NCBI RefSeq assembly: GCF_017916365.1
Contig: NZ_JAFMSU010000001.1
Coordinates: 2,245,498 to 2,309,497, forward strand
Source of the DNA: Rufibacter roseolus
GTDB lineage: Bacteria; Bacteroidota; Bacteroidia; Cytophagales; Hymenobacteraceae
Direction: 5' to 3'
Length of the DNA stretch: 64,000 bases
Below, piece after piece: positions 15,545 to 23,135 of this stretch (the first letter of the stretch is position 1; each line of letters begins with the position of its first letter). The translations under genes were made by a program, and so were the position numbers. The notes beneath the pieces are model-generated. The model worked only from the letters and a program-made list of their open reading frames with translations. It was not told the DNA's origin and ran no database searches.

Positions 15545-17578
15545 TTAGATGTGGCTTACCTGTTCCAGGGCTTCGGCTACGGATTGCACCGGCAGCTGGC
15601 AGGCCAGGTTGTAGCAGACGTAGATGGTGGTTTGCCCCTGGTAAGCGGTTCTGTCTTCCAGCAGCGGCAGGGTAGAGCTGCCTTCTTCCTTCGTGCCTAC
15701 CAGCAACGCGTTAGGGAGGAAGTGCTGCTGCAGCAGAGTCCGGAAAGAATGCGCTTCTGGGCCTACGATGGCGATCTCGGCGGTGGGTTTCAGCTTCAGG
15801 AAATACAGCGAGGCCCAGTTGGCCAGGTGCGAAGGCTCCTGCACCACCAGGTCGCGTACCCGGGAAAGCATGCGGTCTGAGAGGCTGGAATAGCGCTCTT
15901 TTTCCAAAAACAGGCCTAAAAAGTGCAGGTTCATGGCCATCACGGAGTTAGAGGCCGGTACTACGTTATCAAAGATCTCTTTCTTGCGAGCGATCAGCTG
16001 TTCACCCGCGTTGCTGGTAAAGAAGAAGAGGTCTTCCTTGGGGTCAAAGAAGTGGGCCAGCGTGTAGTCGGTGAGTTTCCGGGCTTCTTTGAGCCAGTTT
16101 TCCTCAAACGTGATTTGGTACAATCCCAGCAGAGCCTGGATCAGGAGAGCGTAATCTTCCAGGAAACCGTCAATGGTGGCTTTGCCTTCTTTGTAATTGT
16201 GGAAGAGCTGATCTCCCTGTTTCACGTGACGCAGCAGGAAATGCGCGTTGGTGCAGGCAAGTTCAAGAATTCTGGCTTCGCCGAAGGCGCGGTATGCATC
16301 GGTGAGCCCGATGAGCATGAGCGCGTTCCAGGATGTCAGGATTTTGTCATCCAGGCCGGGGCGGATGCGCGTTGCACGGGCTTGCAATAAGCTGTCTTTC
16401 CAGTTCTGCACGTGTTCCTGCAGTTCTTCCAACGAAAGTCCCTGGTCAGCGGCGAAGGCTTCATCGGTCTGGCGGCGGTGCAGGATATTCACACCGTGCT
16501 CCCAGTTGCCTTCAGGGGTGGTATTGTAGTATTTGCCCGCCAGCTCGGCTTCCTCACCCAGGATCTCATTCAGCTCGGTTTGGGTGAAGACGTAGAACTT
16601 GCCTTCCTCGCCTTCGCTGTCGGCATCCAGGGAAGAGTAGAAGCCTCCCTCGGGGCTCGTGAGCTCGCGTTCCACAAAGGCGATGGTTTCCATCACCACC
16701 TGGCGGTACAGCTCGTTACGGGTCACTTGGTAGGCCTCGGAGTACAGACTGATGAGCTGGCCGTTGTCATAGAGCATCTTCTCAAAGTGGGGCACGAGCC
16801 AATCCTCATCAGTGGAATATCGGGCGAAGCCGCCGCCCACCTGGTCATAGATGCCCCCAAACGCCATTTCCTCCAGCGTGAGGTTTACTTGTTCCAGGGC
16901 CGCCGGGTCCTGGCTGTGGTGGTAATAGCGCAGCAGAAAGCGCCAGATACTGGGCATAGGGAACTTAGGTGCGCCGCTGGTACCGCCCCGCTTCAGGTCA
17001 AAACGGCCTTTCAACCGCCCGAACATCTGCTCAAAGTCAGCTGGGTTGAAATCTGAGTTGCTTTCTTGTAAACCGTACTTGGCCAGCTCGCTTTGGTTTA
17101 GGTGCTGCACAAACTGATCAGCGGACTGGTCCAGTTCCTTGCGGCTTTTAGCATAGGCATCGGCGATGCTCTGGAGTAGCTGGATCCAGTTCTGGGGCGG
17201 GAAATAGGTGCCGCCGTAGAAAGGTTTAGCGTCTGAATTGAGGAATACGTTCAGGGGCCAGCCGCCCTGTAGTCCCATGGCTGTCAGGGCATCCATGTAC
17301 ACCTGGTCCACGTCGGGGCGCTCCTCGCGGTCTACCTTTATGCATACAAAGTGCTGGTTCATAACCCTGGCGATGGTTTCCTGCTCAAAGGATTGATGCT
17401 CCATTACGTGGCACCAGTGGCAGGCAGCATACCCGATGCTCACCAGAATGGGCTTCTGCTCGGCTTTGGCTTTCTCAAGCGCCTCTGGTCCCCAAGGGTA
17501 CCAATCTACGGGGTTAAAGGCGTGTTGCAGCAGATAAGGGCTGGATTCCTGGGCAAGGCGGTTGGGCTTTCTTTCCAT
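15545..17578 (-). CDS. YyaL-type thioredoxin-domain protein (DUF255/SSP411 family)
   Basis: 677 residues, full length for this family. The N-terminal thioredoxin-like domain begins [25 protein letters not shown] and carries the family signature [21 protein letters not shown], whose Cys-x-x-Cys resembles a redox site. The rest is an (alpha/alpha)6-type glycosidase-like domain ([41 protein letters not shown]). The family is widespread from bacteria to human SPATA20, but its reaction is not established. It is the last gene of a likely HAD-GSCFA-YyaL operon, with a 65-base gap upstream. Confidence 0.92.
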   Translation of the reverse strand: MERKPNRLAQESSPYLLQHAFNPVDWYPWGPEALEKAKAEQKPILVSIGYAACHWCHVMEHQSFEQETIARVMNQHFVCIKVDREERPDVDQVYMDALTAMGLQGGWPLNVFLNSDAKPFYGGTYFPPQNWIQLLQSIADAYAKSRKELDQSADQFVQHLNQSELAKYGLQESNSDFNPADFEQMFGRLKGRFDLKRGGTSGAPKFPMPSIWRFLLRYYHHSQDPAALEQVNLTLEEMAFGGIYDQVGGGFARYSTDEDWLVPHFEKMLYDNGQLISLYSEAYQVTRNELYRQVVMETIAFVERELTSPEGGFYSSLDADSEGEEGKFYVFTQTELNEILGEEAELAGKYYNTTPEGNWEHGVNILHRRQTDEAFAADQGLSLEELQEHVQNWKDSLLQARATRIRPGLDDKILTSWNALMLIGLTDAYRAFGEARILELACTNAHFLLRHVKQGDQLFHNYKEGKATIDGFLEDYALLIQALLGLYQITFEENWLKEARKLTDYTLAHFFDPKEDLFFFTSNAGEQLIARKKEIFDNVVPASNSVMAMNLHFLGLFLEKERYSSLSDRMLSRVRDLVVQEPSHLANWASLYFLKLKPTAEIAIVGPEAHSFRTLLQQHFLPNALLVGTKEEGSSTLPLLEDRTAYQGQTTIYVCYNLACQLPVQSVAEALEQVSHI

Positions 17579-17602
17579 AGGTAGGTGGGTAAGGTCAAAC
17601 GG

Positions 17603-17640
17603 CGTTTAGCGGCTCATTTTCTGAAAAGACGCGCCAAACG
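17603..17640. repeat. Dispersed imperfect palindrome, copy 9
   Basis: CGTTTAGCGG and GCGCCAAACG flank a TTTTCTGAAAA core. It lies in the 65-base gap between the GSCFA and YyaL-type genes, inside a likely operon. Confidence 0.6.
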
Positions 17641-17643
17641 GAA

Positions 17644-18627
17644 TTATTGCATACGCAATTGGCGCTGCACCGTGTCAATTTCCGCCTGCACATCGGCTTC
17701 CTGGGCTAGTTTATGCAACTTTTGCAGGAGTTTCTGGAGGAATTTCTGGTGCGCCGGACTATCTGGGTGAAAGCTTTTGTGGCCTAACTCGCGTTGCACC
17801 TCGGCCCAGCGGGAGAGAAATTGCGTGAAAGCGTCATCGGCATATGCCTGGATAAACTTCTCCCAGATGTAACTTTCTGCCATTTGGGTGGGGTGCAGCA
17901 GATCATCGGCGTAAAAGCGGTAGTCGCGAAGGTCATCCAGCAGCAGCTCATAGGCCGGGAAGTAGGTGAGGTAGGGGTGTTGTTCCTGGGCCAGGTGTGC
18001 GGCCACCCGCAGTAGACTTTTGCTTACGCTGTTAAGCGGAAGGGTGTCTTTGAGGTGGCGTACAGGGCTTACCGTGAGAATGACCTGGATGTAGGGGCAG
18101 TGGGTTTTCAGGAGCTGGAGCGTCTGCCGGGTGTCTTCGGTAATTTCTTCCAGTGAAAGTAGGCGTTTGGTAAAGGCTTTTTGGGGCACTTTATGGCAAT
18201 TGGCCACTAAAACGCCGTTGTCCTGTCGTTCATAGACGTAGGCAGTACCCCAGGTAAGCATCACGGCCTGGCTTTGCTTTATAAAGGCGTGCGCCTCCTG
18301 CAATTTTTCCCGCAGCATCTGCAGCAGCACTTCAAAATCTGGATGCGAGAATGAGGAGTGGAAATCATAATGGTACCAGATGCCATTTTGCTGCACAAGG
18401 CCCTCTGCCAGATTAGTCTCATCCTGCTCCAGCACGGCGCGCAGCAGTTTATGGATGGACAACGGATTGAAGATAGTCCCGAACGGATTGACCAGCACGT
18501 TGGCTTTGGCCTCCTGCAACCTCTTGCCCATCACTTCCGCAAAACAAGAACCTATGGTGAAAATACCCTGGGTACGGGAAAGTTGCTGGGAAGCAGGAGA
18601 TACGTTGATTTCGGTCCGGAACTGCAT
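17644..18627 (-). CDS. GSCFA domain protein
   Basis: 327 residues from the ATG at 18625-18627. A longer frame from 18822 exists, but its extra 65 residues lie antiparallel to conserved HAD coding sequence in another frame and are not protein-like. The family signature GSCFA lies near residues 26-30 (TIGSCFAEVMG), with NPFGTIFNP shortly after and LHPTQMAESYIWEKF near residue 260. GSCFA proteins are related to SGNH/GDSL esterases; here GSC would replace the nucleophile block and the HP motif would correspond to the catalytic Asp/His block. Substrate unknown. It sits 43 bases after the HAD gene. Confidence 0.88.
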   Translation of the reverse strand: MQFRTEINVSPASQQLSRTQGIFTIGSCFAEVMGKRLQEAKANVLVNPFGTIFNPLSIHKLLRAVLEQDETNLAEGLVQQNGIWYHYDFHSSFSHPDFEVLLQMLREKLQEAHAFIKQSQAVMLTWGTAYVYERQDNGVLVANCHKVPQKAFTKRLLSLEEITEDTRQTLQLLKTHCPYIQVILTVSPVRHLKDTLPLNSVSKSLLRVAAHLAQEQHPYLTYFPAYELLLDDLRDYRFYADDLLHPTQMAESYIWEKFIQAYADDAFTQFLSRWAEVQRELGHKSFHPDSPAHQKFLQKLLQKLHKLAQEADVQAEIDTVQRQLRMQ

Positions 18628-18670
18628 AGCAGAAGAGGCGTTTGGCCTGCGAAGGTACTTATTTTTGTGT

Positions 18671-19360
18671 TTACGCTTCCGGCACCACAATAGGGTAGAG
18701 CTGCTCCACCGATTGGATAGTGAAGGTAGGCTCCGCGGCCAGGCAGGTTTCTTCGGCTCCGTAGCCGTAGGCAGCCCAGCAGGAGGGAAGCCCCGCGTTT
18801 TTAGCGAAGAAGAGATCGGCATCAGTGTCGCCCACCATTAAGACCTGCAAGGGACTGAACCTTGGGTAGTGGGTTTTGATTACCTGCTCATACGCCATGG
18901 GGTGCGGTTTCTTCTTAAGGGGTAAATTAGGGTTGTCGCCAATTACCAGGTCAAAGTACCGGCAAATGTCAAAGCGCTCCAGGGCGTCTTCAATTGCCCG
19001 TTGTCCCTTGTTACTGATGACCACGCAATTAATGTCTTTGTCTTTCAACCGGGACAGTAATTCATTCACTCCGGGGAACAAAGTAGTGAGTCGGCCGCCG
19101 TCTGTGTCATAGATATGCCGGTAATGCAAAACCCACTCCTCCAGCTCAGGCTTCTTATGCTCGCCTCGTAAAGGTGGGTAAAGCATGGGCAGGAATTCAG
19201 AGAGATTGCCGCCGGTGCCAATGGCTTGCTTCACCTTTTCGGGCGGAGGCGGTGTAATTCCTTTCTGTTCAAAGGCCTGATGGAAGGTATACTGGATGGC
19301 TTCCTCTGTATCGCAGAGGGTGCCGTCAAAATCAAAGATGACTACCGGGTAAGGAACCAT
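18671..19360 (-). CDS. HAD-IA hydrolase, phosphoglycolate phosphatase-like
   Basis: 229 residues with all four HAD motifs: DFDGTLCDT (nucleophile and acid Asp) near residue 9, VISNKG near 118, the Lys in KKKPHP near 152, and GDTDADLFFAKNAG near 176. An alpha-helical cap (subfamily IA) lies between motifs I and II. The closest described group is phosphoglycolate phosphatase (Gph), which clears 2-phosphoglycolate from DNA repair or metabolism, but related HADs act on other small phosphates. It is first in the HAD-GSCFA-YyaL gene group. Confidence 0.85.
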   Translation of the reverse strand: MVPYPVVIFDFDGTLCDTEEAIQYTFHQAFEQKGITPPPPEKVKQAIGTGGNLSEFLPMLYPPLRGEHKKPELEEWVLHYRHIYDTDGGRLTTLFPGVNELLSRLKDKDINCVVISNKGQRAIEDALERFDICRYFDLVIGDNPNLPLKKKPHPMAYEQVIKTHYPRFSPLQVLMVGDTDADLFFAKNAGLPSCWAAYGYGAEETCLAAEPTFTIQSVEQLYPIVVPEA

Positions 19361-19408
19361 ATAAGCGTATTAAGGAGTCTCACTGCCAACCGCGCACGGC
19401 AGCCTTGG

Positions 19409-19416
19409 CAAAGCTA
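19409..19416 (-). promoter_or_regulatory. Possible -7 element for the HAD operon
   Basis: TAGCTTTG on the minus strand is a perfect -7 match, about 50 bases before the HAD start. No TTG is found at the expected -33 position, so it is only a candidate. Confidence 0.35.
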
Positions 19417-19463
19417 AGGGTTTGGGTAATAACTTAGGTATCAGGCTGCTGAATATACTTTGG

Positions 19464-19501
19464 CGTTTGAAAGGCGTTTTCCTGAAAACGGGCAAGAAGC
19501 A
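19464..19501. repeat. Dispersed imperfect palindrome, copy 10
   Basis: The core CGTTTTC-CT-GAAAACG is perfect and is preceded by CGTTTGAAAGG. The right outer arm has decayed. Confidence 0.5.
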
Positions 19502-19584
19502 TGTAGGCCAACCAACAGCTACTTCGCTTTGGGCCATTGGTAAACCACAAAGTACGAACCCATTTTACCCATTGCCCTAAAACA

Positions 19585-19615
19585 AAACATCCTGCCGGGT
19601 CTCGGCAGGATGTTT
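19585..19615 (-). terminator. Terminator of the rpsF-rpsR-rplI operon
   Basis: A 12-bp perfect stem (AAACATCCTGCC / GGCAGGATGTTT) followed on the minus strand by TTGTTTT, 23 bases past the rplI stop. Confidence 0.85.
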
Positions 19616-19638
19616 GAATATCTAAGAAGCAGCTAAAA

Positions 19639-20082
19639 TTAAGCGGCTACTACGTTGAAGCGGATTTGATGCTTCACTTCTTTGTGCAGGTTGAGGGTAG
19701 CGGTGTACTCGCCTAATGATTTAACCTCCTGGTCAAAATCAACACGCTTACGGTCTACATCGTAACCAAGGGCTTTCAAAGCCTCAGAAACTTGCAGGGT
19801 AGTCACAGCACCGAAGATTTTACCGGACTCACCAGCCTTAGCAGGGATTTCCAATAAAGTATCACCAATACGGTTGGCCAATTCCTGCGCATCTTTCTGG
19901 ATCTTCTCTGCTTTGTGGGCAGCCTGACGGGTGTTCTCAGCTACCACTTTACGGGCAGAAGGAGTAGCCATTTCAGCTAAGCCTTGAGGGATCAAATAGT
20001 TGCGGCCGTAACCTGCTTTTACAGTAACGATATCGTTTTTATAGCCAACGCCTTTAACGTCATCTTTAAGAATAACTTCCAT
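19639..20082 (-). CDS. rplI: 50S ribosomal protein L9
   Basis: 147 residues, standard length. The start MEVILKDDVKGVGYKNDIVTVKAGYGRNYLIPQGLA is the L9 signature, followed by the long connecting helix and the C-terminal domain. It binds 23S rRNA at the base of the L1 stalk. It is the last gene of the rpsF-rpsR-rplI operon, 14 bases after rpsR. Confidence 0.97.
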   Translation of the reverse strand: MEVILKDDVKGVGYKNDIVTVKAGYGRNYLIPQGLAEMATPSARKVVAENTRQAAHKAEKIQKDAQELANRIGDTLLEIPAKAGESGKIFGAVTTLQVSEALKALGYDVDRKRVDFDQEVKSLGEYTATLNLHKEVKHQIRFNVVAA

Positions 20083-20096
20083 CTGTATTTACCTCC

Positions 20097-20348
20097 TTAT
20101 TTTAAAGAATCTGTTACATAAGGCAAAATAGCCAAGTGGCGTGCTCTGGCAACCGCCTGAGATACACGACGCTGGAACTTTAAGCTGGTACCAGTTAAAC
20201 GGCGTGGCAACAGTTTGCCTTGCTCGTTCACGAACTTCAATAAGAAGTTACCATCTTTATAGTCAATGTACTGAATCCCGTTCTTCTTGAAACGGCAGTA
20301 TTTCTTGCGCGTGTCTTGCTTGTGGATTTTTTCGTTTACTAAACTCAT
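20097..20348 (-). CDS. rpsR: 30S ribosomal protein S18
   Basis: 83 residues. The conserved core YIDYKDGNFLLKFVNEQGKLLPRRLTGTSLKFQRRVSQAVARARHLAILPYV is typical of S18. The ATG overlaps the rpsF stop (ATGA), so the two genes are translationally coupled; S6 and S18 form a heterodimer on the platform of the small subunit. Confidence 0.97.
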   Translation of the reverse strand: MSLVNEKIHKQDTRKKYCRFKKNGIQYIDYKDGNFLLKFVNEQGKLLPRRLTGTSLKFQRRVSQAVARARHLAILPYVTDSLK

Positions 20349-20716
20349 GACGCTTGGGCCTCCTTCTCTTTTTTAGATGATTTGAATTCACCGTTTCTGC
20401 GGCGCTCGTTGTAAGCAACTGCGTGCTTATCCAGGGCAGTGGTCAGGAAGCGGATGATTTTCTCATCGCGACGGAAGGCCAGTTCTAACTGATCAACAAT
20501 TGTTGCTGGACCTTGGAATTCAACGAGGTGGTAGAAACCAGTGTTTTTCTTCTGGATTGGGTAAGCCAGTTTTTTTAGGCCCCAGTTCTCCTCGTGAATA
20601 ATGTCGGCGCCATTTTCCTTAAGCACCTGTCTGAACTTCTCGACCGTCTCCTGCATCTGAACCTCGTTCAACAACGGGGTCATGATGTAGAGTACTTCGT
20701 AATTTTTTAAAGTCAT
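20345..20716 (-). CDS. rpsF: 30S ribosomal protein S6
   Basis: 123 residues from the ATG at 20714-20716 (TLKNYEVLYIMTPLL), the normal S6 start. A longer frame reaches 20785 but runs over the promoter and is rejected. The body has LKKLAYPIQKKNTGFYHLVEF and the DEKIIRFLTTALDKHAV end of the fold. First gene of the operon. Confidence 0.96.
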   Translation of the reverse strand: MTLKNYEVLYIMTPLLNEVQMQETVEKFRQVLKENGADIIHEENWGLKKLAYPIQKKNTGFYHLVEFQGPATIVDQLELAFRRDEKIIRFLTTALDKHAVAYNERRRNGEFKSSKKEKEAQAS

Positions 20717-20744
20717 TTGAAAAAATGATTTTGGTTCGAAGGGG

Positions 20745-20776
20745 CAAAGGTAAGATGATTTATGACAAGAACCAAA
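20745..20776 (-). promoter_or_regulatory. Promoter of the rpsF operon
   Basis: On the minus strand TTTG (20773-20776), a 20-base spacer and TACCTTTG (20745-20752) match the Bacteroidota primary-sigma consensus exactly. Transcription should start near 20738, about 22 bases before the ATG. Confidence 0.8.
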
Positions 20777-20824
20777 AATCACCACAGATTAAGTAGAGGA
20801 ACTAAAGTTAAAGGCTAAGCAGTA

Positions 20825-20864
20825 CCGTATTTATACGGTTTTTTTAAAACCGGGCCATAAACCC
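20825..20864. repeat. Dispersed imperfect palindrome, copy 11 (diverged)
   Basis: Perfect core CGGTTTT-TTT-AAAACCG and right arm GGGCCATAAAC. The left arm has drifted into a second small palindrome (ACCGTAT/ATACGGT followed by T7), which mimics a plus-strand terminator although no plus-strand gene precedes it. Confidence 0.4.
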
Positions 20865-20961
20865 ATGGGTGCACAGTCTAAGTGAAATCCAGAGCTCAGT
20901 TTCTTGGCAAATAGGAGAATGCCCGGACCCTTCCCAGAAAAGCCTGCTTACCTCGGCCACT

Positions 20962-21178
20962 CTATAATATATAGTGTGCAGAAAAAAGCTTTGCTGCACC
21001 ACAGGAGTATTATGCTATTTTGCTAAAGACAATAGCCGCCTTATGCTCAAGCCACAAGACTATCGGTTTAGGAAAAGTCGTTTAGCCTTGAGAACAGCCA
21101 TCTTGAACAGAACGGGAAAGAACCAGCCAGAGCCTCAGCAAAGAGAAGTCAGCCTGTCTACACTATATATATAAGGAG
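20962..21178. other. Region bounded by TATATAGTGT inverted repeats
   Basis: TATATAGTGTGCAG near 20970-20983 is mirrored by CTACACTATATATA near 21157-21171, giving imperfect terminal inverted repeats about 190 bases apart. A 66-codon frame inside (20974-21174) shows no protein character. It could be a small non-autonomous insertion or chance AT-rich pairing. No convincing target-site duplication is seen. Confidence 0.3.
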
Positions 21179-21179
21179 T

Positions 21180-21700
21180 AAACAACTTTGCAGCAGAAGA
21201 GAAGGAAAGGCTGCTCGGGCTGGTTTAAATAAATGAGAAAATTTGCAGAAACTAGCCCGGTGAACCTGAAAAGACCCCTTTAGCGGGTGTTTTATAACTA
21301 TTAAAAGCAATCTTGTCCACAGTAGTTTGTTGAAGTTTTAAGGGAGCCTCAGGTGAAAACTGAAATATGTTCAACTTTATTGGTGACAAACGCTGAAAAA
21401 AGTATAAAAACAGCTTTAAGCGCGACTTTTCAGGTTTATATACTAATACAAGATTAGTATAAATGCTGTTTTCTTAAATAGGAACTTAAAATAGGATTTT
21501 ACCTGAGAAGAAGGTTTGAAAGAAAGGAGTGAGCCATCTTAGTTGAACAAGGTTGAAGCGATCTGTGAACAGGATGAAGAAATAGGATTGAGTAATTTAT
21601 AAATGTTCTAAATAGTGCTTAAACAGGCTGTTATAAAGGGTTTATCATAGGAAACTACCTCATTTCAGGGGTCTTTTTATACCCTAAAAATAAGGAATAT
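21180..21700. other. Long AT-rich leader region before the respiratory operon
   Basis: About 520 bases, markedly AT-richer than the surroundings, without a plausible gene. Its visible structure is the palindrome at 21439-21461. Confidence 0.5.
21439..21461. promoter_or_regulatory. Operator-like palindrome upstream of the act operon
   Basis: TATACTAAT-ACAAG-ATTAGTATA: two perfect 9-base arms with a 5-base spacer, the geometry of a dimeric regulator site. It lies about 270 bases upstream of the act promoter. The regulator is unknown. Confidence 0.4.
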
Positions 21701-21704
21701 TGTG

Positions 21705-21735
21705 TTTGATTAATGGTGTTCGGGTAGTAGATTTG
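21705..21735 (+). promoter_or_regulatory. Promoter of the act-cox respiratory operon
   Basis: TTTG (21705-21708), a 19-base spacer and TAGATTTG (21728-21735) match the Bacteroidota consensus exactly. The ATG of actA follows 45 bases later. No other comparable promoter appears until the end of the operon. Confidence 0.8.
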
Positions 21736-21779
21736 TGCCCGTAATGTACTTTCACTATTCTTAACACTACAATTAAGCT

Positions 21780-23099
21780 ATGATTAGCTGTAAAAAGAGA
21801 GCAAAATATACTTTCCTACTCCCTTTTCTCTTCATCTTCTTTGTTTTTTCATCCGCCTTCGCACAGGCGCCTGAAGAAGCGGGTGCTGTTGGGAAAGCTG
21901 GCGTAACTCCGGCCCCAGCGGCAGCGGGCGCCGGTGCAGGAGGCGGTGCTGACGCAGGCGTTATTGACAACGGCATGACTCTTTTCAAAAACAACTGTGT
22001 GCAGTGTCACTCAGTAGGTGAAGATGTTGTGGTTGGGCCTGGCCTGCGTGATGTGCACAAGAGAAGATCAGAAGCCTGGTTGCTGAAATGGATCAAGAAC
22101 TCCAGTGCCCTGATCCAAAGCGGAGACAAAGACGCAGTAGCGGTTTTTAACAAGTTTGCGAAACAGCAAATGCCTTCTTTCGCATTCTCTGATGAGGAAA
22201 TCGGTTCTATCATTGCCTATATCAAAAGCGAAAGCGCAGCTCCTGCAACCGCTGCGGCTCCATCTGCCGGTCCTGAAACCAAACCAGGTGAGAAAGTAGG
22301 CGAGAATGCTGTAGGTAACGTAGGTGGCACAGTTGATCTTCTGCTAATCGTATTGGTAGTAGTGTTGATTGTATTGGTAATTACCTTGTTGATTATTGCC
22401 TCTGTTCTTAAAAACTACCTTAAAGGAAAAGGCGATTTGACTGGTGCTGAGCAGGAAATGCTGGAGCGCAGAACCAACTTCGCCAATATCTATAAGTCTA
22501 AGGCGGTTAGAATCATTGTAGGTCTGATCTTCGTGGTGGTGCTGGTTGATATCTCCATTGATAAAGTAATGGGTATTGGTATTCACCAGGGTTATGCCCC
22601 AAGACAGCCAATCGCTTTCTCCCACAAACTGCACGCTGGTGATCACCAGATCAACTGTAACTATTGCCACACCTCTGTTTATAAGAGCTCAAGTGCCAAT
22701 ATTCCATCGGCTAACATCTGTATGAACTGCCACAGCCAGATCAAGAAAGAGTCGCCGGAAATCCAAAAGATCTATCGTGCTATTGAAAACAACAAGCCAA
22801 TTGAGTGGGTGAGGGTACATAACCTGCCTGACTTGGCTTACTTCAACCACTCTCAGCACACAAAAGTGGGTGGCGTAGAGTGTCAGACTTGCCACGGCCC
22901 TATTGAGACAATGGAAGTTGTAGCACAATACTCTCCATTGACCATGGGTTGGTGTATTGATTGCCACAGAAATACCCCTCTTAATACTGAAGGCAATGCT
23001 TACTATGACAACTTAGTAAAGTTGCATGAGAAGCAATCAAAAGGCGCGTTCATTGTTGCGTCTAACGGTGGTACAGAATGTTCTAAGTGCCACTACTAA
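21780..23099 (+). CDS. actA: Alternative complex III subunit A with fused monoheme domain
   Basis: 439 residues with a signal peptide (to about residue 29) and a low-complexity Ala/Gly/Pro linker. An N-terminal monoheme cytochrome c domain has CVQCH near residue 79. A membrane helix near residues 184-210 and a second near 240-262 follow, then the pentaheme ActA domain with CNYCH, CMNCH, CQTCH, CIDCH and a C-terminal CSKCH. That makes six heme c sites. Rhodothermus ActA has five; fusion to an extra monoheme domain is known from Flavobacterium. It carries electrons from the complex toward the oxidase. First gene of a 17-gene operon. Confidence 0.93.
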   Translation: MISCKKRAKYTFLLPFLFIFFVFSSAFAQAPEEAGAVGKAGVTPAPAAAGAGAGGGADAGVIDNGMTLFKNNCVQCHSVGEDVVVGPGLRDVHKRRSEAWLLKWIKNSSALIQSGDKDAVAVFNKFAKQQMPSFAFSDEEIGSIIAYIKSESAAPATAAAPSAGPETKPGEKVGENAVGNVGGTVDLLLIVLVVVLIVLVITLLIIASVLKNYLKGKGDLTGAEQEMLERRTNFANIYKSKAVRIIVGLIFVVVLVDISIDKVMGIGIHQGYAPRQPIAFSHKLHAGDHQINCNYCHTSVYKSSSANIPSANICMNCHSQIKKESPEIQKIYRAIENNKPIEWVRVHNLPDLAYFNHSQHTKVGGVECQTCHGPIETMEVVAQYSPLTMGWCIDCHRNTPLNTEGNAYYDNLVKLHEKQSKGAFIVASNGGTECSKCHY

Positions 23100-23135
23100 T
23101 CAATTCCATATCCTGAATTTGAGTTTTTGAGATAT

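Noticed and set aside
18628..18822. N-terminal extension of the GSCFA gene
   Set aside because: It lies opposite no new motif and overlaps conserved HAD coding sequence in another frame; the ATG at 18627 gives the normal family start.
20824..20845. Stem plus T7 resembling a plus-strand terminator
   Set aside because: No plus-strand gene precedes it, and it is better explained as part of a diverged dispersed palindrome.
20974..21174. 66-codon frame in the gap upstream of actA
   Set aside because: No recognisable motif, no promoter, and bounded by the inverted repeats themselves.
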